Assembly (NCBI GenBank): GCA_964418745.1
Contig: CAYQMX010000011.1
Span: 62,001-126,000 of the forward strand
Source: Scleromatobacter sp964418745
Lineage (GTDB): Bacteria > Pseudomonadota > Gammaproteobacteria > Burkholderiales > Burkholderiaceae_C
Length of the DNA: 64,000 nucleotides
Direction of reading: 5' to 3'
Both the position numbers and the translations under genes were made by a program. The notes under the pieces were generated by a model. It worked only from the letters and a program-made list of their open reading frames with translations. It was not told where the DNA came from and did not search any database. Positions 20,739 through 28,526 of this stretch are shown in pieces. Every line of letters starts with the position of its first letter. Position 1 is the stretch's first letter.

Positions 20739-21825
20739 AGCGCGTCCCGCGCCCAGCCGGGCGATGTCGCTGGCCTCGCCCCTGATCGCGCTGCTGGTCA
20801 CGGTGCTGGCCGGCGCCGCGCTGTTCGCATTGCTGGGCAAGGATCCCTCGCGCGGGCTGGCGATGTTCTTCGTCGAGCCGTTCCGCGGCGCCAACGCCGT
20901 CTCCGAGCTGTGCGTCAAGGCCACGCCGCTGATGCTGATCGGGCTGGGCCTGGCGGTCTGCTACCGCGCCAACGTGTGGAACATCGGCGCCGAGGGCCAG
21001 TTCGTCGTGGGCGCGATCGCAGCGTCGGGCGTGGCGATGCACGCGAGCGCCGACTCCAGCCACTGGATCGTCGTGCCCATCCTCGTGGCCGGCACGCTGG
21101 GCGGCATGGCGTGGGCGGCGATCGTCGCATTCCTGCGCGACCGCGCCAACGCCAGCGAGATCCTGGTCAGCCTGATGCTGGTCTACGTCGCCAACCAGCT
21201 GCTGAACTACCTGGTCTACGGCGACTGGAAGGACCCGAACGGCTACGGCTTCCCGCAGACGATCACCTTCCTCGATGCCACCAAGATCCCGCGCCTGTTC
21301 AGCGGCCTGCGCGTGAACATCGGCTTCGTCGCGGCGCTGCTGTCGGTGGCCACGTTCTGGCTGTTCCTGTTCCGCGTCTACGGCGGCTTCCAGATGCAGG
21401 TGGGTGGGCTGGCCGCGGCGGCGGCGCGCTATGCCGGGTTCTCGTCGCGGCGCGCGCTGTGGGTGGCGCTGATGATCTCGGGCGGCATGGCGGGCCTGGC
21501 CGGCGCGTTCGAGGTCGCCGGCCCGATCGGCCAGCTCACGCCCTACGTGCCCGCGGGCTACGGCTTCGCCGCGATCATCGTCGCCTACGTCGGCCGGCTG
21601 AACCCGGTGGGCATCCTGTTCTCGGCGCTGCTGATGAGCCTGTTCTACATCGGCGGCGAGCTCGCGCAGTCGCGCCTGGGCCTGCCCAAGTCGCTCACCG
21701 GCGTGTTCCAGGGCGTGCTGCTGTTCTCGCTGCTGGCCAGCGACACGCTGATCAACTACCGCGTGCGCTGGCATGCCGCGCATCCCGCGCACCCGCCGCA
21801 TCCCGCCAAGAGCCCCGCCGCCTGA
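20725..21825 (+). CDS. ABC transporter permease (nucleoside/purine, first)
   Basis: A 366-residue inner-membrane permease with about nine or ten hydrophobic segments. The motif VWNIGAEGQFVVGAI (about residues 87-101) is the hallmark of the BPD_transp_2 permeases that pair with BMP lipoproteins. The segment LVSLMLVYVANQLLNYLVYG is also typical. It begins inside the end of the ATPase gene and its stop overlaps the next permease start, so the transporter is tightly coupled. The substrate is probably a purine base or nucleoside, judging by neighbours on both sides. Confidence 0.92.
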   Translation: MLQLEARPAPSRAMSLASPLIALLVTVLAGAALFALLGKDPSRGLAMFFVEPFRGANAVSELCVKATPLMLIGLGLAVCYRANVWNIGAEGQFVVGAIAASGVAMHASADSSHWIVVPILVAGTLGGMAWAAIVAFLRDRANASEILVSLMLVYVANQLLNYLVYGDWKDPNGYGFPQTITFLDATKIPRLFSGLRVNIGFVAALLSVATFWLFLFRVYGGFQMQVGGLAAAAARYAGFSSRRALWVALMISGGMAGLAGAFEVAGPIGQLTPYVPAGYGFAAIIVAYVGRLNPVGILFSALLMSLFYIGGELAQSRLGLPKSLTGVFQGVLLFSLLASDTLINYRVRWHAAHPAHPPHPAKSPAA

Positions 21826-22745
21826 TGGACACCTATGCACTCCTCCTGGCGGCCACGCTCAACGCGGGCACGGTGCTGGCCATCGCCGGCCTGGGCCTGC
21901 TGATCAACGAGCGCTCGGGCATCGTCAACCTCGGGGCCGAGGGCATGATGCTCGTCGCCGCGATCGCCGGCTTCGCCACCGCCGTGCAGACCGGCAGCGA
22001 CTGGCTCGCGTTCGGGGCCGGCGCGCTGGCAGGCGCGGTCATGGCCGGCGCCTTCGGCGTGCTGGTGATCTGGCTCAACACCAACCAGTACGCCACCGGG
22101 CTCGCGCTGAGCCTGTTCGGCAGCGGCTTCTCGGCCTTCGTGGGCATCAAGTACACCCAGGAACACCTGGCGGCGCGGCCGCACTTCGCGGTGCCGGTGC
22201 TCGGCGACATCCCGTTCATCGGTCCGGCGCTGTTCCGCCAGCATCCGATGGTGTACCTGACCGTGCTGTTCATGGTCGGCCTCACGTGGTTCCTGTACCG
22301 CTCGCGCGCCGGCCTCGTCCTGCGCGCGGTGGGCGAGTCGCCCGAGTCGGCGCATGCGCTGGGCTATCCGGTGCGCCGCATCCGGCTGGTGGCGGTGATG
22401 GTGGGCGGCGCGCTGTGCGGCGTGGCCGGAGCCTACATCTCGGTGGTCTACACGCCGCTGTGGGTCGAGGGCATGGTGGCCGGCAAGGGCTGGATCGCGC
22501 TGGCGCTGACCACCTTCGCCACCTGGCGCCCGTCGCGCGTGCTGCTGGGCGCCTACCTGTTCGGCGGCGTCACCATGCTGCAGTTCCACCTGCAGGGCGA
22601 GGGCGTGGCCATCTCCAGCCAGCTGCTGACGATGCTGCCCTACCTGGCCACCATCGCGGTGCTGGTGCTGATCTCGCGCAATCCGGTCTGGATACGCACC
22701 AACATGCCCGCGTCGCTTGGCAAGCCTTTCTTCCCCGGAAGCTGA
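21825..22745 (+). CDS. ABC transporter permease (nucleoside/purine, second)
   Basis: A 306-residue partner permease with about eight membrane segments. It carries the conserved INERSGIVNLGAEGMML motif near the N terminus and the GESPESAHALGYPV coupling region that contacts the ATPase. It is smaller than the first permease, as is usual for this family pair. ATG 21825 overlaps the upstream stop (TGATG). A 55-nt gap follows before the binding lipoprotein gene, which has its own strong ribosome site. Confidence 0.92.
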   Translation: MDTYALLLAATLNAGTVLAIAGLGLLINERSGIVNLGAEGMMLVAAIAGFATAVQTGSDWLAFGAGALAGAVMAGAFGVLVIWLNTNQYATGLALSLFGSGFSAFVGIKYTQEHLAARPHFAVPVLGDIPFIGPALFRQHPMVYLTVLFMVGLTWFLYRSRAGLVLRAVGESPESAHALGYPVRRIRLVAVMVGGALCGVAGAYISVVYTPLWVEGMVAGKGWIALALTTFATWRPSRVLLGAYLFGGVTMLQFHLQGEGVAISSQLLTMLPYLATIAVLVLISRNPVWIRTNMPASLGKPFFPGS

Positions 22746-22800
22746 CCGCCAGCTTCGGTTCCCTTCGCCGTTCCCCAGATCCATCAAAGAGGAGATCTCC

Positions 22801-23973
22801 ATGACCACATCCACCCGGCGCTCCGTGCTCCGCACCACTGCCTGGAGCAGCCTGGCGGTCGCCGCCGCGCTCGCGGGCTGCAGCAAGAAGGAAGAGGCCG
22901 CCCCGGCCGCGGCCTCCGAGCCCGCCGCCGCCTCGGCCGCCGCGGCGCCGGCGTCGTCCGCCTCGGCCCCGCTCAAGATCGCGTTCGCCTACCTCGGCCC
23001 GGTGGGCGACGGCGGCTGGACCTTCGCGCACGACAACGGTCGCAAGGCGCTCGAGAAGGAACTCGGCAGCCAGATCCAGACCACCTTCGTCGAGAGCGTG
23101 CCGGAATCGGCCGACGCCGAGCGCGTGTTCCGCGACATGGTGGCCCAGGGCAACACGCTGATCTTCGGCACCAGCTTCGGCTACATGGAACCGATGCTGA
23201 AGGTGGCGGCCGACAACAAGGCGGTGCACTTCGAGCACGCCACCGGCTACAAGACGGCCGACAACATGCGCGTGTACGACAACCGCACCTACGAAGGCGC
23301 CTACATGGCTGGCGTGATCGCCGGCGGAATGACCAAGACCAACACCATCGGCGTGGTCGGCTCGATCCCGATCCCCGAGGTCATCCGCAACATCGACAGC
23401 TACACGCTGGGCGCGCAGAGCGTCAACCCGAAGATCAAGGTCAAGGTCGTCTGGGTCAACGAGTGGTTCAACCCGCCCAAGGAAACCGAGGGCGCGCAGT
23501 CGCTGATCGACGGCGGCGCCGACGTGCTGCTGCAGAACACCGACTCCAGCGCCGTGCTGCAGACGGCCGAGAAGAACGGCAAGTACGCGTTCGGCTGGGA
23601 CTCCGACATGACGGCCTACGGCCCGAAGGCCCACCTGGCCTCGTCGGTCAACATCTGGGGCCCGTACTACATCAAGGCCGCCAAGGACGCGCTGGCCGGC
23701 ACGTGGACCACCGGCCACACCTGGTGGGGCGTCAAGGAAGGCGCGATCGACCTGGTCTCGATCTCCGACAAGGTGCCGGCCGACCTCAAGGCCAAGGTCG
23801 ACAAGGTCAAGGCCGGCCTCAAGGACGGCTCCTTCGCGATCTGGAAGGGCCCGATCAAGTCCAACGACGGCAAGGAACAGCTCAAGGACGGCGTGACCGC
23901 CGACGACGCGTTCCTGGGCGGCATCAAGTTCTTCGTCAAGGGCGTCGAAGGCCAGGTGCCGGGCAACAAGTAA
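22801..23973 (+). CDS. BMP-family substrate-binding lipoprotein
   Basis: A 390-residue periplasmic binding lipoprotein. An N-terminal signal ends in the lipobox ALAGC (lipidated Cys about 24), followed by an Ala/Pro-rich linker and the BMP/PnrA fold (from about residue 58: KIAFAYLGPVGDGGWT). The family binds nucleosides or purine bases. A strong Shine-Dalgarno sequence (AGAGGAGA) precedes the ATG, consistent with higher expression of the binding protein than of the membrane parts. It ends the transporter operon; a hairpin follows. Confidence 0.93.
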   Translation: MTTSTRRSVLRTTAWSSLAVAAALAGCSKKEEAAPAAASEPAAASAAAAPASSASAPLKIAFAYLGPVGDGGWTFAHDNGRKALEKELGSQIQTTFVESVPESADAERVFRDMVAQGNTLIFGTSFGYMEPMLKVAADNKAVHFEHATGYKTADNMRVYDNRTYEGAYMAGVIAGGMTKTNTIGVVGSIPIPEVIRNIDSYTLGAQSVNPKIKVKVVWVNEWFNPPKETEGAQSLIDGGADVLLQNTDSSAVLQTAEKNGKYAFGWDSDMTAYGPKAHLASSVNIWGPYYIKAAKDALAGTWTTGHTWWGVKEGAIDLVSISDKVPADLKAKVDKVKAGLKDGSFAIWKGPIKSNDGKEQLKDGVTADDAFLGGIKFFVKGVEGQVPGNK

Positions 23974-23980
23974 GACGCAC

Positions 23981-24006
23981 GCGGTGCCACGCGGGCGTGG
24001 CGCCGC
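23981..24006. terminator. stem-loop between convergent bmp and uraD genes
   Basis: An 11-bp stem (left arm GCGGTGCCACG, loop CGGG, right arm CGTGGCGCCGC, with one G-U pair) lies 8 nt after the stop of the binding lipoprotein gene and 6 nt before the end of uraD. There is no T run, so it may end transcription from both sides weakly, or protect 3' ends. Confidence 0.5.
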
Positions 24007-24012
24007 GGTCGC

Positions 24013-24546
24013 TCACGCGTCGGACGTGAAGCGGTCTCCCAGCCGGATCTCGGCGATCCGGTGCACGTTGCGCAGGCACTCCTCGAACTCGGCCTCGGGT
24101 TCGGCTTGCGCGCGGCGCTCGAAGGTGGCGATGATCTCGGCGCGCGCGAGCCCCTGGCCCGTCGGGCCGCGCACCGCGAGGATGAACGGCCAGCCGAAGC
24201 GGCGGTCGTAGGCGTCGTTGAGCGCGTGCAGGCGTGCGAACTCCTGCGGCGAGCACTGCGTCAGGCCCGAGCGGGTCTGTTCGTCGGTGGACTCCGCGGT
24301 GAGCGTGCCCGCCACCATCGCCTTGCCCGCCAGGCGCGGATGCGCGCGCAGCAGCGCGAGCTGCGCGTCCCGGCCGCCCGCCCGCGTCGCGTCCACCAGC
24401 GCGCGCGCGAGGCCCGCGAGGTCGGCGAACGGTCGCCGTGCCAGCGCGGCCTGCGCGATCCACGGCGAGTGTTCGTAGATGCCGTCGAGCAGCGCGAGGG
24501 CGTCGGCCGGCGCGGCCGCGTTCAAACGGGCGAGGGTCAGCGTCAT
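24013..24546 (-). CDS. uraD: OHCU decarboxylase
   Basis: A 177-residue cytosolic enzyme that decarboxylates 2-oxo-4-hydroxy-4-carboxy-5-ureidoimidazoline to S-allantoin, the step after UraH. Family signs are the HPRLAGKA motif (catalytic His, about residues 71-78), the ESTDEQ segment and the FEECLRNVHRIAEIRL C-terminal helix. Its ATG overlaps the puuE stop by four bases, so the two last steps of this pathway are co-translated. UraH is far away at 10398, but the set is complete within the window. Confidence 0.95.
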   Translation of the reverse strand: MTLTLARLNAAAPADALALLDGIYEHSPWIAQAALARRPFADLAGLARALVDATRAGGRDAQLALLRAHPRLAGKAMVAGTLTAESTDEQTRSGLTQCSPQEFARLHALNDAYDRRFGWPFILAVRGPTGQGLARAEIIATFERRAQAEPEAEFEECLRNVHRIAEIRLGDRFTSDA

Positions 24547-25487
24547 GGCGTGACGACGGCCGGGGCCGGGAAGCGTTGGCGCCAGTGGCGTGCGATGTCG
24601 ATGCGGCGGCACACCCACACGCGGTCGTGGCGCGCGACGTGGTCCAGGAAGCGCTGCAGCGCGACTATGCGGCCCGGGCGCCCGAGGAGGCGGCAGTGCA
24701 TGCCCACGCTCATCATGCGCGGCGTGTCGGCACCCTCGGCCCACAGCGCGTCGAAGCTGTCGCGCAGGTAGACGAAGAAGTCCTCGCCGGTGGCGAAGCC
24801 CTGCGGCAGCGCGAAGCGCATGTCGTTGCAGTCCATCGTGTAGGGCACCACCAGGTGCGGCACGTCGCTGCCGTCGGTGCGGCGCACGCGGGTCCAGAAC
24901 GGCAGGTCGTCGCCGTAATAGTCGCTGTCGTACTCGAAGCCGCCGATGTCGGCCAGCAGCCGGCGCGTGGCGGGGCTGTCGCGGCCGGTGTACCAGCCCG
25001 CCGGCGCCTGGCCGGTGAGCCGGCGGATGGCCTCGATGCCGGCCAGCATGTGCGCGCGCTCGGTGGCCTCGTCCACCTGCTGGTAGTTGATCCAGCGCCA
25101 GCCGTGGCAGGCGATCTCGTGGCCGAGGTCGACGAAGGCCTGCGCGACCTGCGGGTGGCGCTGCAGCGCCATGCCCACGCCGAACACCGTGAGCGGCAGG
25201 CCGCGGCGCTCGAACTCTCGCAGGATGCGCCACACGCCAACGCGCGAGCCGTACTCGTAGATCGACTCCATGCTGAGATGGCGGTCGGCGTAGGCCGGCG
25301 GGCTGGCCATCTCGGAGAGGAACTGCTCGCTGCCGGCATCGCCGTGCAGCACGCAGTTCTCGCCGCCCTCCTCGTAGTTGAGGACGAACTGCAGCGCCAC
25401 GCGCGCCTGGCCGGGCCATTGCGCCTGTGGCGGATGCGGGCCGTGGCCCACGAGGTCGCGCGGGTAGGTCGGGGTCGAGGAGGTCAT
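24543..25487 (-). CDS. puuE: allantoinase PuuE (polysaccharide-deacetylase fold)
   Basis: A 314-residue allantoinase of the PuuE type, which opens the allantoin ring to allantoate and is unrelated to metallo-AllB. Typical segments are YPRDLVGHG at the N terminus, FVLNYEEGGENC, HEIACHGWRWI (active-site region) and YTGRDSP. The ATG at 25487 is chosen over an upstream in-frame start because the family begins at about this point. It is divergent from the Tsx-like porin with a 26-bp perfect palindrome between. No allantoate-degrading genes are seen here. Confidence 0.93.
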   Translation of the reverse strand: MTSSTPTYPRDLVGHGPHPPQAQWPGQARVALQFVLNYEEGGENCVLHGDAGSEQFLSEMASPPAYADRHLSMESIYEYGSRVGVWRILREFERRGLPLTVFGVGMALQRHPQVAQAFVDLGHEIACHGWRWINYQQVDEATERAHMLAGIEAIRRLTGQAPAGWYTGRDSPATRRLLADIGGFEYDSDYYGDDLPFWTRVRRTDGSDVPHLVVPYTMDCNDMRFALPQGFATGEDFFVYLRDSFDALWAEGADTPRMMSVGMHCRLLGRPGRIVALQRFLDHVARHDRVWVCRRIDIARHWRQRFPAPAVVTP

Positions 25488-25565
25488 TCGCGGGCAGGCA
25501 GGTGGGGAAACGTGCCCATGCACGTTCCGCGCCTGTTTTAGCATCTTGTCGCGGCGCCGTCTTGC

Positions 25566-25591
25566 ATGCCAGATTGCCGACAATCTGGCAT
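25566..25591. promoter_or_regulatory. 26-bp perfect palindromic operator, puuE / porin divergent promoter
   Basis: Perfect 11-bp arms ATGCCAGATTG and CAATCTGGCAT flank the 4-nt spacer CCGA. The site sits in the 149-nt gap between the divergent puuE and Tsx-like genes, in a locally AT-rich stretch. Its symmetry fits a GntR- or TetR-type dimer. A GntR/FCD regulator gene lies just downstream of the porin and is the natural candidate. Control would cover allantoin degradation on one side and outer-membrane uptake on the other. Confidence 0.75.
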
Positions 25592-25636
25592 ACATTGTGC
25601 TGCAACCGTGGAGCCACCCAACCAAAGAGGAGCAGC

Positions 25637-26524
25637 ATGAAACGACATTCCCCAATCGCGGGCAGGACCGGCCTCGCAGCCGCCGCGATCAGTGCATTCG
25701 CAGGACTCGCGTTCACCCCGATGGTGCAGGCCGCCGACTGGAGCGACACCGCGCTGAGCCTGCGCTACGGCAGCAGCTTCGCCGAGCCCTACGACAACGA
25801 TGCCAACGGCAAGCGTGTCGACATCACGAAGGCGATCCTCGCGTTCACGAACGCCACCGGCTACAAGTACGGCACGACGTTCGTCAACATCGACTTCCTG
25901 CAGTCCGACCACAACGACCCGGGCGCCGGCATCGCCGGACACCCCGGAGCGCAGGAGGTGTACGGCGTGTTCCGCACCACCGTCGACATCGGCAAGGTGG
26001 GCGGCATGAAGCTGGCCATGGGTCCGGTACGCGGCTACGGCGTGACCGCCGGCATCGACGTCAACACGAAGAATGACGGCTATGCGTCGAAGAAGCGCAT
26101 GTTCGTCGTCGGCCCCACCGTGATGTTCGAGGTGCCCGGCTTCCTGAACGTGTCCGCGCTGCTGTTCGACGAGAGCAACGCGCCGGAGGCCATCAGCCGC
26201 CGCTACCACTACAAGAACCACGCCGCGCTCGAGGCCGACTGGGGCATCGGCATCGGCGACCTGCCGCTGTCGTTCAACGGCTACGCGCAGTTCATCGGCG
26301 CCAAGGGCAAGGACGAGTTCGGCGGCCAGACCGCGCCCGAATCGCACATCGACGCCAACCTGATGCTGGACGCCGGCTCGCTCGCCGGCCTGGGCAAGAA
26401 GACCTGGCTGGTCGGCGTGGAGTACGAGTACTGGCACAACAAGTTCGGCAACAGCGCCAAGGGCTTCGCCGGCGAGGGCGCCACGGCCAGCACGCCGATG
26501 GTGCGCCTCGAGTACCACTTCTGA
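25637..26524 (+). CDS. nucleoside-specific channel-like outer-membrane protein (Tsx/OmpK family)
   Basis: A 295-residue exported protein with a signal peptide ending near VQA-ADW. The mature part is a run of amphipathic beta strands and ends with the C-terminal sequence MVRLEYHF, a classic outer-membrane insertion signal. The ALSLRYGSSFAEPY opening and GVEYEYWHNKFG near the end resemble the OmpK/Tsx nucleoside channel family. Placed next to puuE, purine transport and a GntR regulator, it probably lets nucleosides or purines cross the outer membrane. Exact substrate unproven. Confidence 0.75.
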   Translation: MKRHSPIAGRTGLAAAAISAFAGLAFTPMVQAADWSDTALSLRYGSSFAEPYDNDANGKRVDITKAILAFTNATGYKYGTTFVNIDFLQSDHNDPGAGIAGHPGAQEVYGVFRTTVDIGKVGGMKLAMGPVRGYGVTAGIDVNTKNDGYASKKRMFVVGPTVMFEVPGFLNVSALLFDESNAPEAISRRYHYKNHAALEADWGIGIGDLPLSFNGYAQFIGAKGKDEFGGQTAPESHIDANLMLDAGSLAGLGKKTWLVGVEYEYWHNKFGNSAKGFAGEGATASTPMVRLEYHF

Positions 26525-26555
26525 GGCCCGCCCGGCGCGCCCCGCGCGCCGGTCT

Positions 26556-26590
26556 CGCCGACGGGAGGCCGGTTCGGCTCCTCGTCGGCG
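26556..26590. terminator. stem-loop between convergent porin and gntR genes
   Basis: Arms CGCCGACG and CGTCGGCG enclose a 19-nt GC-rich internal region that can pair further. A second perfect 8-bp stem (CCGGCGCG / CGCGCCGG) lies just before it at 26532-26552. Both fall in the 69-nt gap between two convergent genes, which suits a bidirectional terminator. There is no long T run. Confidence 0.5.
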
Positions 26591-26593
26591 TTG

Positions 26594-27295
26594 CTACAGG
26601 CCCAGCGCCTCGGCCAGGTCCTCGACACCGGCCTGCAGGTGGATATGGCCGCGGATCACCAGCCGCCAGTGCGCGTCGACCAGGCGCCGCAACCGGGCCG
26701 CCGAGCCGCTTTCGAGCAGCGCGATCATTTCCCCATGGTGGTCCTCGAGCTCGCAGTAGTCCAGCTCCGTCTTGAACACGCCGGTCACCACGCGGTAGCG
26801 CAGCAGCAGCTTGCGCTGCGCCTCGACCAGCAGCGGGTTGCCGGTGAGCGCCAGCAACTCGTGGTGGAAGTCGATCGCCAGTTGCTCCGACTGCCGCATC
26901 TGGTCCTTGGCGTGCGCCTTGACCTGCTTGCGGTGCACGGCACGCAGTGCGTCGAGCGACGGCGGCCGCGGCGCCGCGAGCACGATGTCGACGGCCGACC
27001 GCTCGATCGCCGCCAGCGCGTCGAACAGGAAGTGCGCCTCGGCCAGGGTCGGCTTGGCGACGAAGGCGCCGCGGTTGGCCTCGAACGTGACCAGGCCGTC
27101 GTGGTGCAGGCCCACCAGCGCGAAACGGATCATCGAGCGGCTGACGCCCAGCAGGCGCGAGAGCTCCAGCTCGTTGAGCCGTCGACCGGGCACGAGCCGC
27201 CGATCGAGGATCGCCGCGGCGATGGTCCGGCCGATCTCCTCAGGTTGCATGACGTTGGCGCGGGGCGCTGTGGCCCGGGTGGGGGTATCCGTCAT
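26594..27295 (-). CDS. GntR-family (FCD-type) transcriptional regulator
   Basis: A 233-residue regulator. The N-terminal winged helix (about 15-80) has NELELSRLLGVSRSMIRFAL as recognition helix and the GAFVAKP wing. The C-terminal all-helical FCD ligand domain (about 88-215) has metal-site histidines in DFHHELLAL and ELEDHHGEM. FCD regulators sense small organic acids or pathway intermediates. It sits between the Tsx-like porin and a purine deaminase, so it is the likely owner of the 26-bp palindrome at 25566. Whether it represses or activates cannot be told from sequence. Confidence 0.9.
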   Translation of the reverse strand: MTDTPTRATAPRANVMQPEEIGRTIAAAILDRRLVPGRRLNELELSRLLGVSRSMIRFALVGLHHDGLVTFEANRGAFVAKPTLAEAHFLFDALAAIERSAVDIVLAAPRPPSLDALRAVHRKQVKAHAKDQMRQSEQLAIDFHHELLALTGNPLLVEAQRKLLLRYRVVTGVFKTELDYCELEDHHGEMIALLESGSAARLRRLVDAHWRLVIRGHIHLQAGVEDLAEALGL

Positions 27296-27344
27296 TCTAT
27301 GCAGCGCGCCGGTGCGGCGCGTGACGATGCGGCGTCGGTGCGGC

Positions 27345-27845
27345 TCATCGCGCGCCCCAGAACCCGCGCTGCAGCGCGACCACCTCGGCCGCCGCCGCGG
27401 CCACCGGGCCGATCACCTCGACCGGCTTCTGGCCATGCCCGAACACCACGCGCGACGCCAGCCGCATCGTCGGATTCTCCGCATGGTTGCCGGTGGCCGC
27501 CAGCAGCTCGAGCTCGGTCATCGCGTAGACCACGCGCCCGATGTTGGCCCAGTAGACCGTGCCGGCGCACATGCAGCACGGCTCCACCGAGGTGTACAGC
27601 GTGCACTGCCAGAGGAACGCGGGCGTGAAGTTGCTGGCCGCGCTGCGCGCCAGCGTGGACTCGGCATGGTTGACCGTGTCGATGTTGCACTGCTCCAGCA
27701 GCACCGTCTCGTGGTCGGGCCCCACCAGCGTCGCACCGAACGGGTGATGCCCGAGTTCGACCGCGCGCTGCGCGACCGCGTTGGCGCGGCGCAGGTGGCG
27801 CACGATCTGGTCGGCGGTAGGGGGCGTTCGGTCGGTGGAGGTCAT
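27345..27845 (-). CDS. nucleoside/guanine deaminase (CMP/dCMP deaminase family)
   Basis: A 166-residue zinc deaminase. The motifs are complete: H60-A-E62 in VNHAES (zinc ligand and proton shuttle) and P89-C90-C-M-C93 (zinc ligands). The fold covers tRNA adenosine, guanine and cytosine deaminases. Its place in a purine island and the ending with a C-terminal Trp-rich tail point to a free base or nucleoside (guanine or adenosine), with cytosine less likely. ATG 27845 is chosen over an upstream in-frame start because the extension is Arg-rich and unlike the family. It would be a second guanine deaminase beside GuaD if that substrate is right. Confidence 0.85.
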   Translation of the reverse strand: MTSTDRTPPTADQIVRHLRRANAVAQRAVELGHHPFGATLVGPDHETVLLEQCNIDTVNHAESTLARSAASNFTPAFLWQCTLYTSVEPCCMCAGTVYWANIGRVVYAMTELELLAATGNHAENPTMRLASRVVFGHGQKPVEVIGPVAAAAAEVVALQRGFWGAR

Positions 27846-27885
27846 GGCGGCGCTCGCTTGCAGGAAGTCCGCGGGGTGCATGCAA

Positions 27886-27899
27886 GGATCGTGCGATCC
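27886..27899. promoter_or_regulatory. short palindrome upstream of the nucleoside deaminase
   Basis: GGATCG-TG-CGATCC, 6-bp perfect arms, lies 41 nt upstream of the deaminase start in the 160-nt gap after the ridA stop. It may be an operator. Such short GC-rich palindromes occur by chance in this genome, so confidence is low. Confidence 0.25.
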
Positions 27900-28005
27900 G
27901 ACGCCATCAGGAAGGATTCGTCGCCGATCCGCGCGGCCGCGTCGAACGGATGGCCGTGCCACCGGGCCCCGCCGTCACCCACACGGAAGTGCTCCGGAAT
28001 TCGGC

Positions 28006-28386
28006 TCAAGCCTCGGCAATTGCGGCGATCGAGATCTTGAGTCCGGGGATTCTCGCGGGCAACTTGGCGCCCTGGCGCGCAGGCGGGGCGACGGGAAACC
28101 ACTTGACCCACTCCTCGTTCATTCCGGCGAAGTCATCTTCGTCTGCCAGGACGATCGTGGCGCTGACCATCTTGTCCAGAGAACTGCCCGCCTCCTCGAG
28201 GATCGCTTCGATGTTCTTCAAACACTGTCGGGTCTGCTCCTGGACGCTGGTTCCCACAATGGCGCCGGTGGCGGGATCCGTGGGCGCCGTTCCCGACACG
28301 AAGACAAGTCCAGCGGCCTTCACCGCCTGGCTGTAGGTCGCGGGCGGCTTGGCCGCTTTCGCCGAAAAGATGATCTGTCGGGCCAT
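28006..28386 (-). CDS. RidA-family enamine/imine deaminase
   Basis: A 126-residue trimeric YjgF/RidA-family protein, which hydrolyses reactive enamine/imine intermediates. Seen are KPPATYSQAVKAAGLVFVSG (normal N-terminal signature), ECLKN-type helix (here QCLKNIEAIL) and LPARIPGLKISIAAIA, in which the Arg corresponds to the substrate-binding Arg of active RidA. A good AGGAG ribosome site precedes ATG 28386. It follows the Gfo/Idh gene on the same strand after 140 nt. In purine or pyrimidine islands such proteins may clear ureido-type intermediates, but housekeeping is equally possible. Confidence 0.85.
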   Translation of the reverse strand: MARQIIFSAKAAKPPATYSQAVKAAGLVFVSGTAPTDPATGAIVGTSVQEQTRQCLKNIEAILEEAGSSLDKMVSATIVLADEDDFAGMNEEWVKWFPVAPPARQGAKLPARIPGLKISIAAIAEA

Positions 28387-28526
28387 GAGTTCTCCTGCGC
28401 GGCTTGCTTCACGAGCCATGGAAGATGTCGCGCCCGTTGGCAAGCTGGACGGGTTCTCCAGCAGGCGTTGCGGCAGCCTGGCACGGCACCCTGAGGCTGC
28501 ACCCAGCTGTGATGGCGCGGGCCTGG

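Noticed and set aside
28387..28526. Small gene between the Gfo/Idh gene and ridA
   Set aside because: The 140 nt have open frames only in shadow form and no ribosome site apart from that of ridA.
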